64,000 bases of DNA from Natrinema gelatinilyticum (GTDB lineage Archaea; Halobacteriota; Halobacteria; Halobacteriales; Natrialbaceae). The DNA lies in assembly GCF_024266705.1 (NCBI RefSeq), contig NZ_CP100757.1:744001-808000 (forward strand). Direction: 5' to 3'. A program made the position numbers and the translations under genes. This document shows positions 37,331-45,860 of the stretch, piece after piece (position 1 is the first letter of the stretch; each line of letters opens with the position of its first letter). The notes under the pieces were generated by a model. That model made no database searches. It was not told the DNA's origin and was given only the letters and a program-made list of their open reading frames with translations.

Positions 37331-37758
37331 GACGAAACGTTGTCAGGTGCCGATGATAAGTATTCTGTTCCGGAAAAACGATACCGGGAATGGGCGTCGG
37401 AACGCATCGGATACCGCCTGTAGTCGCGACCGACTCGGCCAACTCGAGTCTCGGTTCGAAGCGCCATTCGCCGATAGCGGGCGCTTCTCGCAGCGACACC
37501 GCGAGTGCACTGCACTACTTCCAATTCCAGCCCCGAGGCGACGGACGGACGCTTTCGGTCCGAGCGGTAGTCTGAACTGTCTCGACGTACCATCCGAGAG
37601 ACGACGCTGTGTCGGTGAACCTGCCTCGACCGGCCGTCGCTGGATCCGAGGACCGTCCTCCCGTCGGCTGGTTATCCGGTCTTCGATATCGGAATATTCA
37701 TACTCGTTGGCTACACCGGAGTGGACCAGACGATGGTTCGGGTGACGAGCGGAACAGA
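37331..37758. promoter_or_regulatory. Divergent spacer between two MFS genes
   Basis: A 428-bp region without a supported gene. TATA-like stretches are ATAAGTATTCTG (about 37353) for the minus gene and GGAATATTCATAC (about 37690) for the plus gene. Confidence 0.35.
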
Positions 37759-38931
37759 ATGAACTGGCAATACAAACACACCGTCCTTACGCTCTGTACG
37801 CTCGCGTTCTTCGCGACGATGGTCGCCCGCCTCGCGATCAGCCCCCTCGTCCCGGCGCTCACCGACGATTTCGGGATCGGAAACACCGTCATCGGAATCG
37901 CGATGACGGGGATGTGGCTGACGTACGCACTGATGCAGTTTCCGAGCGGAGTCCTCGCCGACCGATTCGGCGAACGGTCGATCGTTCTCGTCTCCGTCGG
38001 CGGGGCGACCGTCGTGACTCTCCTGCTCGCAGCGTCCCCGTTCTACGCCCTGTTCGTGCTCTCGATGATCGCCCTCGGAGCCGTCGCCGGACTCCATTAC
38101 AGCGCGGCGACGACGCTCCTCGACCGGGTCTACGAGAACATCGGATTCGCGATCGGCGTCCACGCGATCGGGTCGTCCGCGGCCGGTCTCGTCGCGCCGA
38201 TCGCGGCGGCGTGGATCAGCGTCCGGTACGGATGGCGGCCCGCTATGGCGGGGACTGCGGCCATCGCAGCGCCGATATTCCTCCTGTTCGTCCTCCGAGT
38301 CCGTCCGACTGCGCCCCACCGGCCGTCGCAACCACTTCGGGATCGAGTGCAACTCGAGGCGCTCACGGGGATCCTCGGCAAGCCCGAAATCGCGTTCACC
38401 GTCGTGATCGCGTCAGTCGGTGCGTTCGCCTGGCAGGGAACTGCCTCCTTCCTGCCGACGTTTTTCGTCGAGCATCGGGGGCAGTCGGCGACCACCGCCG
38501 GTATCGTCTTCTCCATGTACTTTGTCATTCAGTCGATCGTCAAACCCGGCATCGGTGCGATGTCGGATCGCTTCGGGCGGGACGTGACGACTTTCGGGTG
38601 CATGATAACAAGCGTCGCGGGGTTGTCCCTCTTGGTCGCCGTTCCGGGAATCGTCGGCGTCACCGTCGGCGTCGTGTTGATCGCCAACGGGTTGAGTTGG
38701 GCGGTCGCAGTCGAGCCTCGCTTCATGGACAATATGACCGAATCGGAGCGCGGTGCCGGGTTCGGACTCGTTCGGACGACCTACCTGGCGGCGGGATCGC
38801 TCGGATCGGCCTCGGTTGGCTTCTTCGCCGAGACGTTCGGCTGGGCCGTCTCCTTCGGCGTTTTGATGTCCCTCCTCTCGCTAATCGCCGTCGCCCTGGT
38901 CATCAACTGGGCGTTCGATCTCGGGTATTGA
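37759..38931 (+). CDS. MFS transporter
   Basis: 390 residues from the ATG at 37759, preceded in frame by 50 codons without membrane or protein character. Twelve hydrophobic helices and the loop motif FPSGVLADRFGERSIVL near residues 60-76. The second-half motif is KPGIGAMSDRFGRDV. It is a homologue of the divergent transporter at 36.1 kb, sharing the LADRFGERS loop, so the pair may have arisen by duplication. Cytoplasmic membrane. Confidence 0.88.
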   Translation: MNWQYKHTVLTLCTLAFFATMVARLAISPLVPALTDDFGIGNTVIGIAMTGMWLTYALMQFPSGVLADRFGERSIVLVSVGGATVVTLLLAASPFYALFVLSMIALGAVAGLHYSAATTLLDRVYENIGFAIGVHAIGSSAAGLVAPIAAAWISVRYGWRPAMAGTAAIAAPIFLLFVLRVRPTAPHRPSQPLRDRVQLEALTGILGKPEIAFTVVIASVGAFAWQGTASFLPTFFVEHRGQSATTAGIVFSMYFVIQSIVKPGIGAMSDRFGRDVTTFGCMITSVAGLSLLVAVPGIVGVTVGVVLIANGLSWAVAVEPRFMDNMTESERGAGFGLVRTTYLAAGSLGSASVGFFAETFGWAVSFGVLMSLLSLIAVALVINWAFDLGY

Positions 38932-39259
38932 CCGCGGTCGCGCACTCGATCGACATCTGATTCCGGGAGGATCGTGCGATGGCAACGTCTGCGTTCGGAA
39001 CAGATCGTGCGTCTCGGTATCGGCTCCCCCTATCGAATCCGTCCCTCTTCGCGTCGGAATCGATCGCGATCGATTCGCCCCTCTCGAGAGGCCCGCCAAT
39101 CCGCGTCGATATCACTTCTGAAACGCTTCTCGGGGCGGTGGAATCGCGATGTCTCTGCTCTGGTGCGCGCGGTGTTGCCCTATTCGCTCGCTGCCTCCCC
39201 GAGTGTGGGCCTCGTGAAATGCCCGATATTACTTTGCACGTCGAACGGTACCAGATCGT
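38932..39259. other. Intergenic with promoter of the DehI-like gene
   Basis: A GATATTACTTTG element (about 39226-39237) lies some 25 nt before the ATG at 39260. The rest of the spacer has no supported gene. Confidence 0.35.
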
Positions 39260-40138
39260 ATGGATCTCAGCGAACAACTGTACGAGCAGGAGGCCGTCGG
39301 TTGGCAAGCCGGTCTCTACGACGACATCAAGACCACGTTTCGAGCGCCGGTCGTCAACTGGATTTTCCGGGTCACCATGGCGAACGCACCGGAACTGCTC
39401 CGATACGCGTGGGGGGAAGTAAAACCCGTTTTCGAAACTCGAGCCTTCGCCGAATACACGGTGTCGTATCGCGATACCCTTCTGTCCGGTGTTACCGACG
39501 AGTTCGACCTCCGCGCCTATCGGATCGAGCAAATCGACTTGCGGCCGAGCGAATTCCGAGAGTTGTGGGGCCAACTCGAGACCAAGGACATCGTCGCCCC
39601 TCGCCTCGCCGTCTTGTTCGAACTTCTCGATCGGGCGCTTTCCGAACGCCCTATCGGTCACGCGGTCGATGAACGTCGCGCTGCCACTGAGCCGCATCCC
39701 CGGTGGCTCGATCGCGATCGGGGAAAGACCCTCACGATGATCGGTCACGATGAAGTTCCGAACGAACTGCAGGACGTAATTTCGGCGATCAAGGAGGCGC
39801 ACCCGTTCTCCCAAGGGATGGGAACTATCCACAGGGTAATCGCACAGTGGCCCTCGTTTATGCGGCGGGCGTGGAACGATATCGGTCCGCTTCTCTCGAC
39901 GGATGCTTACGCGGACGTTCGATCCGAGAGCGAGGTCGTGACCGAAGCGTTCGTCGACTCGACTCCGTATCGGGTTCGACTCGCACCGGGCGACCTCCAA
40001 CGTGCGGGCATCGACGGCGACACCGTCGACGGGTTCATTGACTTTTTCGACGATTTCAAATCCCCCGCGCGGACCGCTATTCCGACCCTTCCGCTCTATG
40101 CGGCGCTCGCCGATGCAACCGGCCGCCGATCGTTATAG
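39260..40138 (+). CDS. DehI-like (haloacid dehalogenase, all-alpha) family protein
   Basis: A 292-residue, mostly helical protein built of two similar halves. The first has FRAPVVNWIFRVTMANAPELL followed by AWGEVKPVFETRAF, and the second has GMGTIHRVIAQWPSFMRRAWNDIGPLLST. This pseudo-repeat is what defines the DehI family, whose known members hydrolyse both D- and L-2-haloacids by direct attack of water. The catalytic Asp could not be placed with confidence. Many haloarchaeal homologues are uncharacterised. The gene has its own promoter and stands alone at the edge between the catabolic island and the plasmid-like part. Confidence 0.75.
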   Translation: MDLSEQLYEQEAVGWQAGLYDDIKTTFRAPVVNWIFRVTMANAPELLRYAWGEVKPVFETRAFAEYTVSYRDTLLSGVTDEFDLRAYRIEQIDLRPSEFRELWGQLETKDIVAPRLAVLFELLDRALSERPIGHAVDERRAATEPHPRWLDRDRGKTLTMIGHDEVPNELQDVISAIKEAHPFSQGMGTIHRVIAQWPSFMRRAWNDIGPLLSTDAYADVRSESEVVTEAFVDSTPYRVRLAPGDLQRAGIDGDTVDGFIDFFDDFKSPARTAIPTLPLYAALADATGRRSL

Positions 40139-41598
40139 CTCTCGGCGGATCGTCCGGTCCTCTCACGTCATTCCGAGTGAGATTGCGGACCGGAATCTGT
40201 GAAATCTGCTTTCCGGCATGACACCCAGAACCGATCTGTACGACGTACTGGCGCCACCTCGCGGTGATCGCGGATCGTGACGCGATACGCTCCAACCGAT
40301 GTGGATCTATCTATCTCGCGAAACCGGGGCCACTCTGAAATGGACCCGCCTCGATAGCGGGTCTCAATCGCACGAGTATAGCCGCGGTAGACTCGATCGA
40401 AACGTCGTTTGCCTTTCCCGGTGTGGTCTCGTAGGGTGGATCGAAAATTTCGCCGGATTATGAACCGCGTCGACCACTGTATCGAGTCTAGCTTTAGACG
40501 AAACCGGCTCTGTCTCTCGACTTTGCTTCGAACCAGCGATCCAGGTCGCTCAATATTTCGTATAGCGTAATATGGTTCATGTGTTTTCGGACTCCAATTC
40601 GATACGTTCGGTGTAATTTGGTTGTCCACTGGCGACAACAAAACACACTAAAATGATTTTTGATTTATACATCTACTGTATTGCCTGATAATACATCCCT
40701 CGAAACGGATTCGGACCCGTGTGCACCACCTCCTCGAGGTGATCGAACTCCACTCGCAGTCGTCTCGAGAGCGGTCTCACGACAGACTCGAGGTGCACGT
40801 CTCACTCGCGGCATCTGGGTACTCCCCTGGTTGTCCTGATCGGCCCACAACTCATACGTCTCTCTCCGTCTCGTGGATTGGTCCTGTACGGCCGTTTCGA
40901 CGTCGAAAATCGGGGGTTGCCGTTGCGGCGACGTGAACGACGATAATTGGCGGTCGCGTAGTTATCCCGTCCAGTTCATCGGGCTCGAATCAGAGTTTTC
41001 GGTCTCGGTTTCGGGAAGATCGGGTTCGAGTACACCGAATGCAGCCTCGAGTCGGTTTGGTCCTGGATTTCTACCTTCCACTGGAAAATCGTCGTCCGTG
41101 ATGAGGTTCATCTGTGCGTGAGCGGCTTCTGACCACGCTCTACCACTGGTCCGGTCGATTAGCAATTCCGCTCTTTTCCCCCAACTGACGACTACACCCT
41201 TTCTCTATAAACCGAATACTGCTATAGCAATCGGTCGGATTGGAAGTCGAGACTAGAACGGGTTTATCGGGGCTGTGATGTGTAATTTCGGTCGAATCAG
41301 TGAACAGAAACTGCTTCAGATCGCCTCTCAAGCACGCATTATTGTTGTGTTAGCATTTTTTTCGAGATTGCTCCCATTTTGCCTCTCGGAAATGAGGTGC
41401 TAGGTCGGACTGAGGGGATATTTACTCAATTCCGATCTCCTTCTTCGACAGCGTGTGTTGTCCGCCGTAATCAGCGGTGGGTATTCATACTCACCAGTTA
41501 ACTCCACTTGTACGAACAGATCAACCGCTGGCCAAACCGAGTATTCAACACACCTCTCTTGACAGAATTCAATCAAAACCTACGCTACTACTGACTCG
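40139..41598. other. Gene-poor, AT-richer stretch
   Basis: About 1.46 kb with only short motif-free frames on both strands. Base composition shifts towards AT from about 40.5 kb. Short acidic or Ser-rich readings near 40962-41165 and 41140-41331 on the minus strand could be relics, but I recognise none. This marks the change from the catabolic island to the plasmid-type region. Confidence 0.4.
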
Positions 41599-41612
41599 AT
41601 GGAAATTCTGCT
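41599..41612. repeat. Left 14-bp inverted repeat of IS110 element
   Basis: ATGGAAATTCTGCT, the exact reverse complement of 43003-43016. Confidence 0.65.
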
Positions 41613-41639
41613 ATCCCATAAGAGCGTGAAACAAGTATG

Positions 41640-41814
41640 GGACGCAAGAGACCGAGATCTATTCCGTGCCCGAGAGCACGTGCTGCTGACTGGTCCGAGT
41701 GCGTAGGAAGCCGAGTCCTGGGCAGTACAGCCCGACTGCCGCCAGGAGCGGCAGTCGGGAAAGCCCGCATAGGTGAATCTCTGTTTCACGCACCAGCGTT
41801 CCGAGGTGAATCCA
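41640..41814 (+). ncRNA. Candidate IS110 bridge RNA (left non-coding end)
   Basis: The non-coding segment ahead of the transposase contains a perfect 12-bp stem, CCCGACTGCCGC at 41731-41742 and GCGGCAGTCGGG at 41748-41759, with loop CAGGA. A second, weaker structure lies around GAGAGCACGTGCTGCTGACTG (quoted in part: AGCACGTGCT). IS110-group elements encode a structured bridge RNA in the left end that pairs with donor and target DNA. Position, size and stability fit. The guide loops cannot be assigned without the empty target site. The IS1111 branch would place this RNA on the right instead. Confidence 0.45.
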
Positions 41815-42812
41815 ATGTTCATTGGAATCGACGTACACAAGCGGTACTCACAAATCGCAGTATTGGACGAAAGCGGTGAGATCGTCGAAGAGGTTCGCGT
41901 CGAAAACGCGAACCTCGACGACTTTGCCCAGCAGTACGTTGGGTCAAAAGCCGCGCTTGAAGCGACCAGCAACTATTACCACATCCACGATACGCTTTCA
42001 GAGTATCTGGATGTGACCGTCGCTAACCCCGGCGAATTAAAACTGATCTCCGACTCAGATAAGAAAACTGACCGCGTCGACGCGAAACAACTCGCTCGGA
42101 TGGTTCGGTTGGGCTCAATCCCTGAAAGCTACGTCCCAACCGATGAGGTTCGGCAAGCCCGCGCACTTGTGCGCGGGCGCCAGAAGCTCGTTGAGAACCG
42201 GACTGAGTATGCGAACAAGATCCACGGTTTGTTGAGTGATCACGGGATCACTCAGGAGGTGAAACCGCTGAGTGTGGAGGGACGAGAGTTCCTGGCGGAA
42301 CTCTCGCTCCCGGCGCCGTGGGATACGTTGTTGGAGTCGTATTGGAACTCATTCAGGCGCTCACCGAGCAGATAGAGTCGTTGGAAGCGGAGATCGAGGT
42401 GCGGGCTGGGTCTCTGAAGGAGACCCAGCTCCTGATGACGATTCCTGGTGTGAGTTACTTTACGGCGTTGACGATTTACGCGGAGTTGGGAGAGATCGCA
42501 CGGTTCGACCGGGCCAAGGAGGTCGTAAGTTACGTTGGGTTGAACCCGATAATCCGCGAGTCTGGCGACTCGCGGTTTGAGGGAAGCATCTCGAAGCGAG
42601 GATCAGGACGAGTCCGGTGGCTGCTTGTTCAAGCGTCGTACACAGCGGTTCATACGTGCGAATACGAGTACCTTAGCCGGTTTTACAACCGATTAGCCCG
42701 AAAGAAGAACTCGAAAACAGCGATTGTAGCAACCGCTCGGAAGCTGCTGGTTTCAATGTATCATATGCTGGACCGTGAGGAGGTGTACGATCCACCAGGG
42801 GTGAGTGCCTGA
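41815..42812 (+). pseudogene. IS110-family DEDD transposase, frameshifted
   Basis: The N-terminal RuvC-like half reads from the ATG at 41815: MFIGIDVHKRYSQIAVLDES, ALEATSNYY and SDKKTDRVDAKQLARM, which supply the D, E and D-x-x-D residues. After LLESY the frame breaks near 42340. A single missing base joins it to the second frame, LELIQALTEQIESLEAEI, LLMTIPGVSYFTALTIYAEL (the Tnp20/helix-hairpin-helix part) and FEGSISKRGSGRVRWLL. Both halves are otherwise complete. Unless a programmed frameshift operates, the copy is inactive. Confidence 0.85.
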
Positions 42813-42832
42813 GCGCCGCCGGGGCGGCGCTC
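42811..42832 (+). terminator. Perfect GC hairpin at the transposase stop
   Basis: GAGCGCCGCC and GGCGGCGCTC pair over 10 bp with a 2-nt loop, overlapping the TGA stop. It could end the transposase mRNA or form part of a right-end RNA of the element. Confidence 0.5.
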
Positions 42833-43002
42833 ATTGGCCGGCTGGTGGGTAACGTTAGCGACTGCTCTCACTACCAAGAAGTCTCCCGCCTGGTGGCTGT
42901 TACAGTAGCAATCGGTTCGCAGGTTGTCGATTCTACGCTCGAAAATTACAGCAAGTCCTCGTCGCCCGAAGAATTATCTTAGCAAACGTGGTTTGTTTAA
43001 CC

Positions 43003-43016
43003 AGCAGAATTTCCAT
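43003..43016. repeat. Right 14-bp inverted repeat of IS110 element
   Basis: AGCAGAATTTCCAT, the exact reverse complement of 41599-41612. Confidence 0.65.
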
Positions 43017-43092
43017 AGGTGAATAGACCGCGTGGATCGGTCATTGGTGATTCCCCTTCGCTCCACTCGAGTCGAGAGTCTCGTTCGCTGGT

Positions 43093-43467
43093 TTACGGGG
43101 ACTCGAGAACCGTCAACTCGCCGTCTCCCGGTTCAGCGAGGAAATAAACATGACTGAACGGAGACGTAGCGTCCGTTTTGTTCCCGTGCCAGTGTTCTTC
43201 ACCAGGAGGGAATGCTATCAGATCTCCGTTCGATACTTTACGCTCTTCGTCGCGCGTCGCCACGATGCCTTCCCCCTCGGTGATATACAGAATCTGTACG
43301 CCGGCGTGGGTGTGGAACTTGGTTCGCTCACCCGGTCGAAACGTGACTTCAGCCGAGCGGACGGTATTCCCGTCGAACTCGCTCTCGACACTCTCCGAGA
43401 GAAGTGCCGTCGTCACTTGGACTGGATGGTCCCACTCGTCCTTTTCGGCGGCGTTTGTCACGTTCAT
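43093..43467 (-). CDS. Small cupin-domain protein
   Basis: A 124-residue single cupin. Motif 1 is GERTKFHTHAGVQILYITEGEG (in part; His-x-His and downstream Glu/Gln region), and motif 2 is PPGEEHWHGNK. The metal ligands are therefore two His, one acidic residue and the last His. Size and motifs are typical of small haloarchaeal cupins of unknown catalytic role, possibly dioxygenase- or sensor-like. It directly follows the IS110 element. Confidence 0.85.
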   Translation of the reverse strand: MNVTNAAEKDEWDHPVQVTTALLSESVESEFDGNTVRSAEVTFRPGERTKFHTHAGVQILYITEGEGIVATRDEERKVSNGDLIAFPPGEEHWHGNKTDATSPFSHVYFLAEPGDGELTVLESP

Positions 43468-43641
43468 GGTTCGTACTCAGTCGGGATGTCGATTCTCGGT
43501 GCCTTAAAACGCTATTCGACTCTCGAATGAAACTTTTTCTTCGAGGAAAGAATCCCGTCGTTTACCGCAGGGAGGATGTCACCAGTCCCCTACAGCCGAA
43601 CCTTTCGAGTGACGGGGCCAGCTATTCCAGGTGAATACGGC

Positions 43642-43987
43642 TCAGGACAAACTCCAGATGAGTATGGCGAGTGCTTCAGAGCCGAGTATTCTCGATACGG
43701 CCTTTCTAGAAGTCGATGTTCTCCTGGGAAATTGATTGGACGCCCACGGAGCAATCTGACTCTCATCTGGCGTTCCACCACGAGTCCAACTCGCCTCTTG
43801 AATCTCAATCAGCCCGTCAGGGATTTCGTTGTCAGCGTTAGCGCGATATGCCGTTCGCTCTAAAATAGACAACCTTCGTGGTTCGAGAAAATTAGCCAAG
43901 GACGAGCGGTTTCCCTCCCTTTAAACAGATCATCACCGTAGACGACGTCGACACGCTCGAAGATCGGCGTCGCTTCGTCTGTTACTG
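43642..43987 (-). pseudogene. Broken PemK/MazF-type toxin gene
   Basis: Read through its lesions, the strand gives TDEATPIFERVDVVYGDD, KGRETARPWLIFSNHEG, a TAG, then RHIALTLTTKSL, a frameshift, DGLIEIQEASWTRGGTPDES, and a further TAG where Trp is expected (DF*KGR). These are the consecutive blocks of the haloarchaeal PemK/MazF-like toxins. At least two nonsense codons and two frameshifts make it dead. It lies directly downstream of the equally broken winged-helix partner. Confidence 0.65.
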
Positions 43988-44353
43988 CTCGTCCTCCATG
44001 CTCAGGTGGGGTCTCTCAGGTGCGTGCTCGTGCCACGGCCCTCTTGTCCTCTGCACAAAGTTGCTCGCTGAACAGTGTGGTCGCTCGCTTGTACCCGCTG
44101 TCCCCTTCGAGACGCTTCTCGTCGTCGGTCACCGCCCACTAAGTCGCCTTATGTTCGAGAGGTCGCGGTTCTTCAATCCCAAGAGTTCGGTGCCGACCGC
44201 GCCCTCATCGACGCTGATTTGAGAGGCGATTTCGTGCGACTTTGCCTCACGATCGTCGTAAGCAGCGAGAAACCCAAGTACCTGATCCGGGACCGAAAGA
44301 GCAGTGAGCTCTTCCTCGCTCGTGTTCTCGAAGGTGTTTCGATCAATGGACAT
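43982..44353 (-). pseudogene. Broken winged-helix partner of the PemK/MazF-type toxin
   Basis: The intact start reads MSIDRNTFENTSEEELTAL, then SVPDQVLGFLAAYDDREAKS and a winged-helix core SQISVDEGAVGTELLGLKNRDL. A one-base loss then shifts the frame. Past it HKAT, a TAG in place of Tyr, WAVTDDEKRLEG, GYKRATTLFSEQL and a final MEDEQ are readable. Intact haloarchaeal homologues precede a PemK/MazF-like gene. The original stop and the toxin start appear to have overlapped. Confidence 0.68.
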
Positions 44354-44455
44354 CGTTGAAGGGAGGTATGTCGGTTGCTCTCAGCCACGAATCAATTCGA
44401 GGACCGTATGCATGGAGACGGCCAGTCCCGACTACTGAGCGGCTCGACGAGTCGA

Positions 44456-44944
44456 TCAGTCTACCGACTCGAAACCCCAGTTTCGAAGGCGGTCGACTAC
44501 CTCGTCGACGTTGTACATCGCCGCCTCGTAGGCTGCCTCACGAACGTCGGTTTTCGAGACATCGGTCCCGAGTTCGTCGCTTACGGCGGCGACGAACTCG
44601 TCCTCCGCGTCGACCACGTAATCGCGAAGGTAGAACTGCACCATCTCTCGGTCTTGCTTGACGTTGTCGCGAACGTAGACCCATGGCACGCCCGCATCGC
44701 TTGCGCCATTTTGTGGCGGTTCGCCGATGACCGAGTCGCGTGTGGCCGGTTCGTTTTCGGCGTTAGAATCGTCTTCTATCGATGGTGTGTCGGTCGACGG
44801 TGTCTCCTTTTCAGTCTGTTGCTCCGGTTCCGAACCGGGTTCGTCGCCGACCCTTTCGTCCTCTGGTTCCTCGGCCTCTTGGTTCTCCTCTTGATCGACG
44901 TCCTGCATCTCCGCGAACGGATCGCTTCCGGTCCCTTTCTTCAT
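44456..44944 (-). CDS. ParA-linked acidic protein, likely centromere-binding partner
   Basis: A 162-residue protein with a short basic start (MKKGTGSDPF), a long disordered acidic stretch (about residues 12-75, rich in Glu, Pro, Thr) and a folded C-terminal domain. That domain contains VPWVYVRDNVKQDREMVQFY and TDVREAAYEAAMYNVDEVVDRLRNWGF. Its start overlaps the ParA stop by 4 nt. Proteins of this form follow ParA on haloarchaeal plasmids, and I infer that it bridges ParA to DNA. It does not look like a canonical ParB with a KorB-type helix-turn-helix. The likely DNA sites are the 13-bp iterons upstream. Confidence 0.75.
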   Translation of the reverse strand: MKKGTGSDPFAEMQDVDQEENQEAEEPEDERVGDEPGSEPEQQTEKETPSTDTPSIEDDSNAENEPATRDSVIGEPPQNGASDAGVPWVYVRDNVKQDREMVQFYLRDYVVDAEDEFVAAVSDELGTDVSKTDVREAAYEAAMYNVDEVVDRLRNWGFESVD

Positions 44945-45783
44945 AGGCCTCCCACCTCTTCGATTTTCGTCGCCAGCTGATCGATTTTCTCGAGCGTTTC
45001 CATCTCGTGGTCACGCTGTCGATCTCGGTGGGTTTCGACATAATAGCGTGGGGTACACTGTTGGTCCCAGCACCCCTCGAAAAGCGACGATCTATTGCGG
45101 ATTGTGACCGGCGCGGGATAGCCTCGATTTCGAATCTCCGTCATGTAGCGGTCTTGGTCCGCAGTCCGGCCCACTCCGTTCGGGACGGCCGACAAAACAC
45201 CGATTTCCGCTTCGAGCCGATCTTCTAATCCGTCGACCAGTTCCTCCAGTCCGAGTACGCTCTGCATTCCTTTTCCGGTCGGTTCGACCGGAATGACGAG
45301 ACTTCGAGTGGCCGAAACTGCGTTGTAGAGATGCGGACCCGCGGTCGCGGGTGGATCCACGACGATCACGTCGTATTTTTGCGGCACACCGGACTCGAGG
45401 AGCACCTGTCGAAGTCGATCGTAGGGATCGAACTCGTCGCTTTCGCCGAGGTCTTCCGCCATCTGTCGTGCCCGTTTCAAGAGGTCTTCGAGATTTTCGA
45501 GCATATTGTGGCTCGGTAACACGTCGAAACCGTACTCAGTCTCGAGAATGAGATCTTCGAGAGGGCCTTTCGGTCGATCGATCAGATGACGGACGATATT
45601 GTCGGCCTGACTATCGTCTCGCGGTGCGTCGACGTCGAGCAGGTACGTGAGCGATCCATTTTGCTGGTCCATGTCGATCGCGAGCACGTCGAATCCGTGG
45701 CCGGCGTGGCACTCGAGCAACGCTGCTCCGATGGTCGTTTTTCCAACGCCACCTGCTTCGGAGTACGTCGTGTACGTGAGCAT
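44941..45783 (-). CDS. parA: ParA-family partition ATPase
   Basis: A 280-residue deviant Walker ATPase. Walker A is SEAGGVGKTTIG (residues 8-19), with Ala where the signature lysine of KGGVGKT usually sits, as is common in haloarchaeal plasmid ParAs. The A' motif is VLAIDMDQQNGSLT and the B motif VIVVDPPATAG. It drives segregation of the replicon by ATP-dependent DNA binding with the acidic partner encoded 4 nt into its end. It is probably self-regulated through 13-bp iterons in its promoter. Its presence supports a plasmid or megaplasmid origin for the window. Confidence 0.92.
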   Translation of the reverse strand: MLTYTTYSEAGGVGKTTIGAALLECHAGHGFDVLAIDMDQQNGSLTYLLDVDAPRDDSQADNIVRHLIDRPKGPLEDLILETEYGFDVLPSHNMLENLEDLLKRARQMAEDLGESDEFDPYDRLRQVLLESGVPQKYDVIVVDPPATAGPHLYNAVSATRSLVIPVEPTGKGMQSVLGLEELVDGLEDRLEAEIGVLSAVPNGVGRTADQDRYMTEIRNRGYPAPVTIRNRSSLFEGCWDQQCTPRYYVETHRDRQRDHEMETLEKIDQLATKIEEVGGL

Positions 45784-45860
45784 GTTATTCGGTTAGTCTT
45801 CTTGAATATAATACTTCGCCACACCATACGGATAGGCTAACGAGTTAGTCTAACCAATAA
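45784..45860 (-). promoter_or_regulatory. parA promoter with 13-bp iterons
   Basis: Reading the minus strand, TTATATT (45804-45810) lies 21-27 nt before the parA ATG. Two contiguous 13-mers follow at 45835-45860, GGCTAACGAGTTA and GTCTAACCAATAA. A further GTCTTCTTGAATA at 45796-45808 overlaps the TATA box, and GTTATTCGGTTA lies at 45784-45795. These match the iterons of the array at 46.8-48.1 kb. Confidence 0.6.

Larger units (their letters stand above)
41599..43016 (+). mobile_element. IS110-family insertion sequence with 14-bp inverted ends
   Basis: A perfect 14-bp inverted repeat, ATGGAAATTCTGCT at 41599-41612 and AGCAGAATTTCCAT at 43003-43016, brackets a DEDD-type transposase. The span of about 1.4 kb is typical of the family. 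The non-coding flank on the left is about 200 nt and on the right about 190 nt. True IS110 members often lack terminal inverted repeats, while the IS1111 branch has subterminal ones, so the pair may be subterminal and the real ends a few bases outside. No target duplication is evident, as expected for this family. Confidence 0.6.

Noticed and set aside
40168..40641. 157-codon minus-strand frame after the DehI-like gene
   Set aside because: Arg/Ser-rich, no motif, no promoter. Treated as chance.
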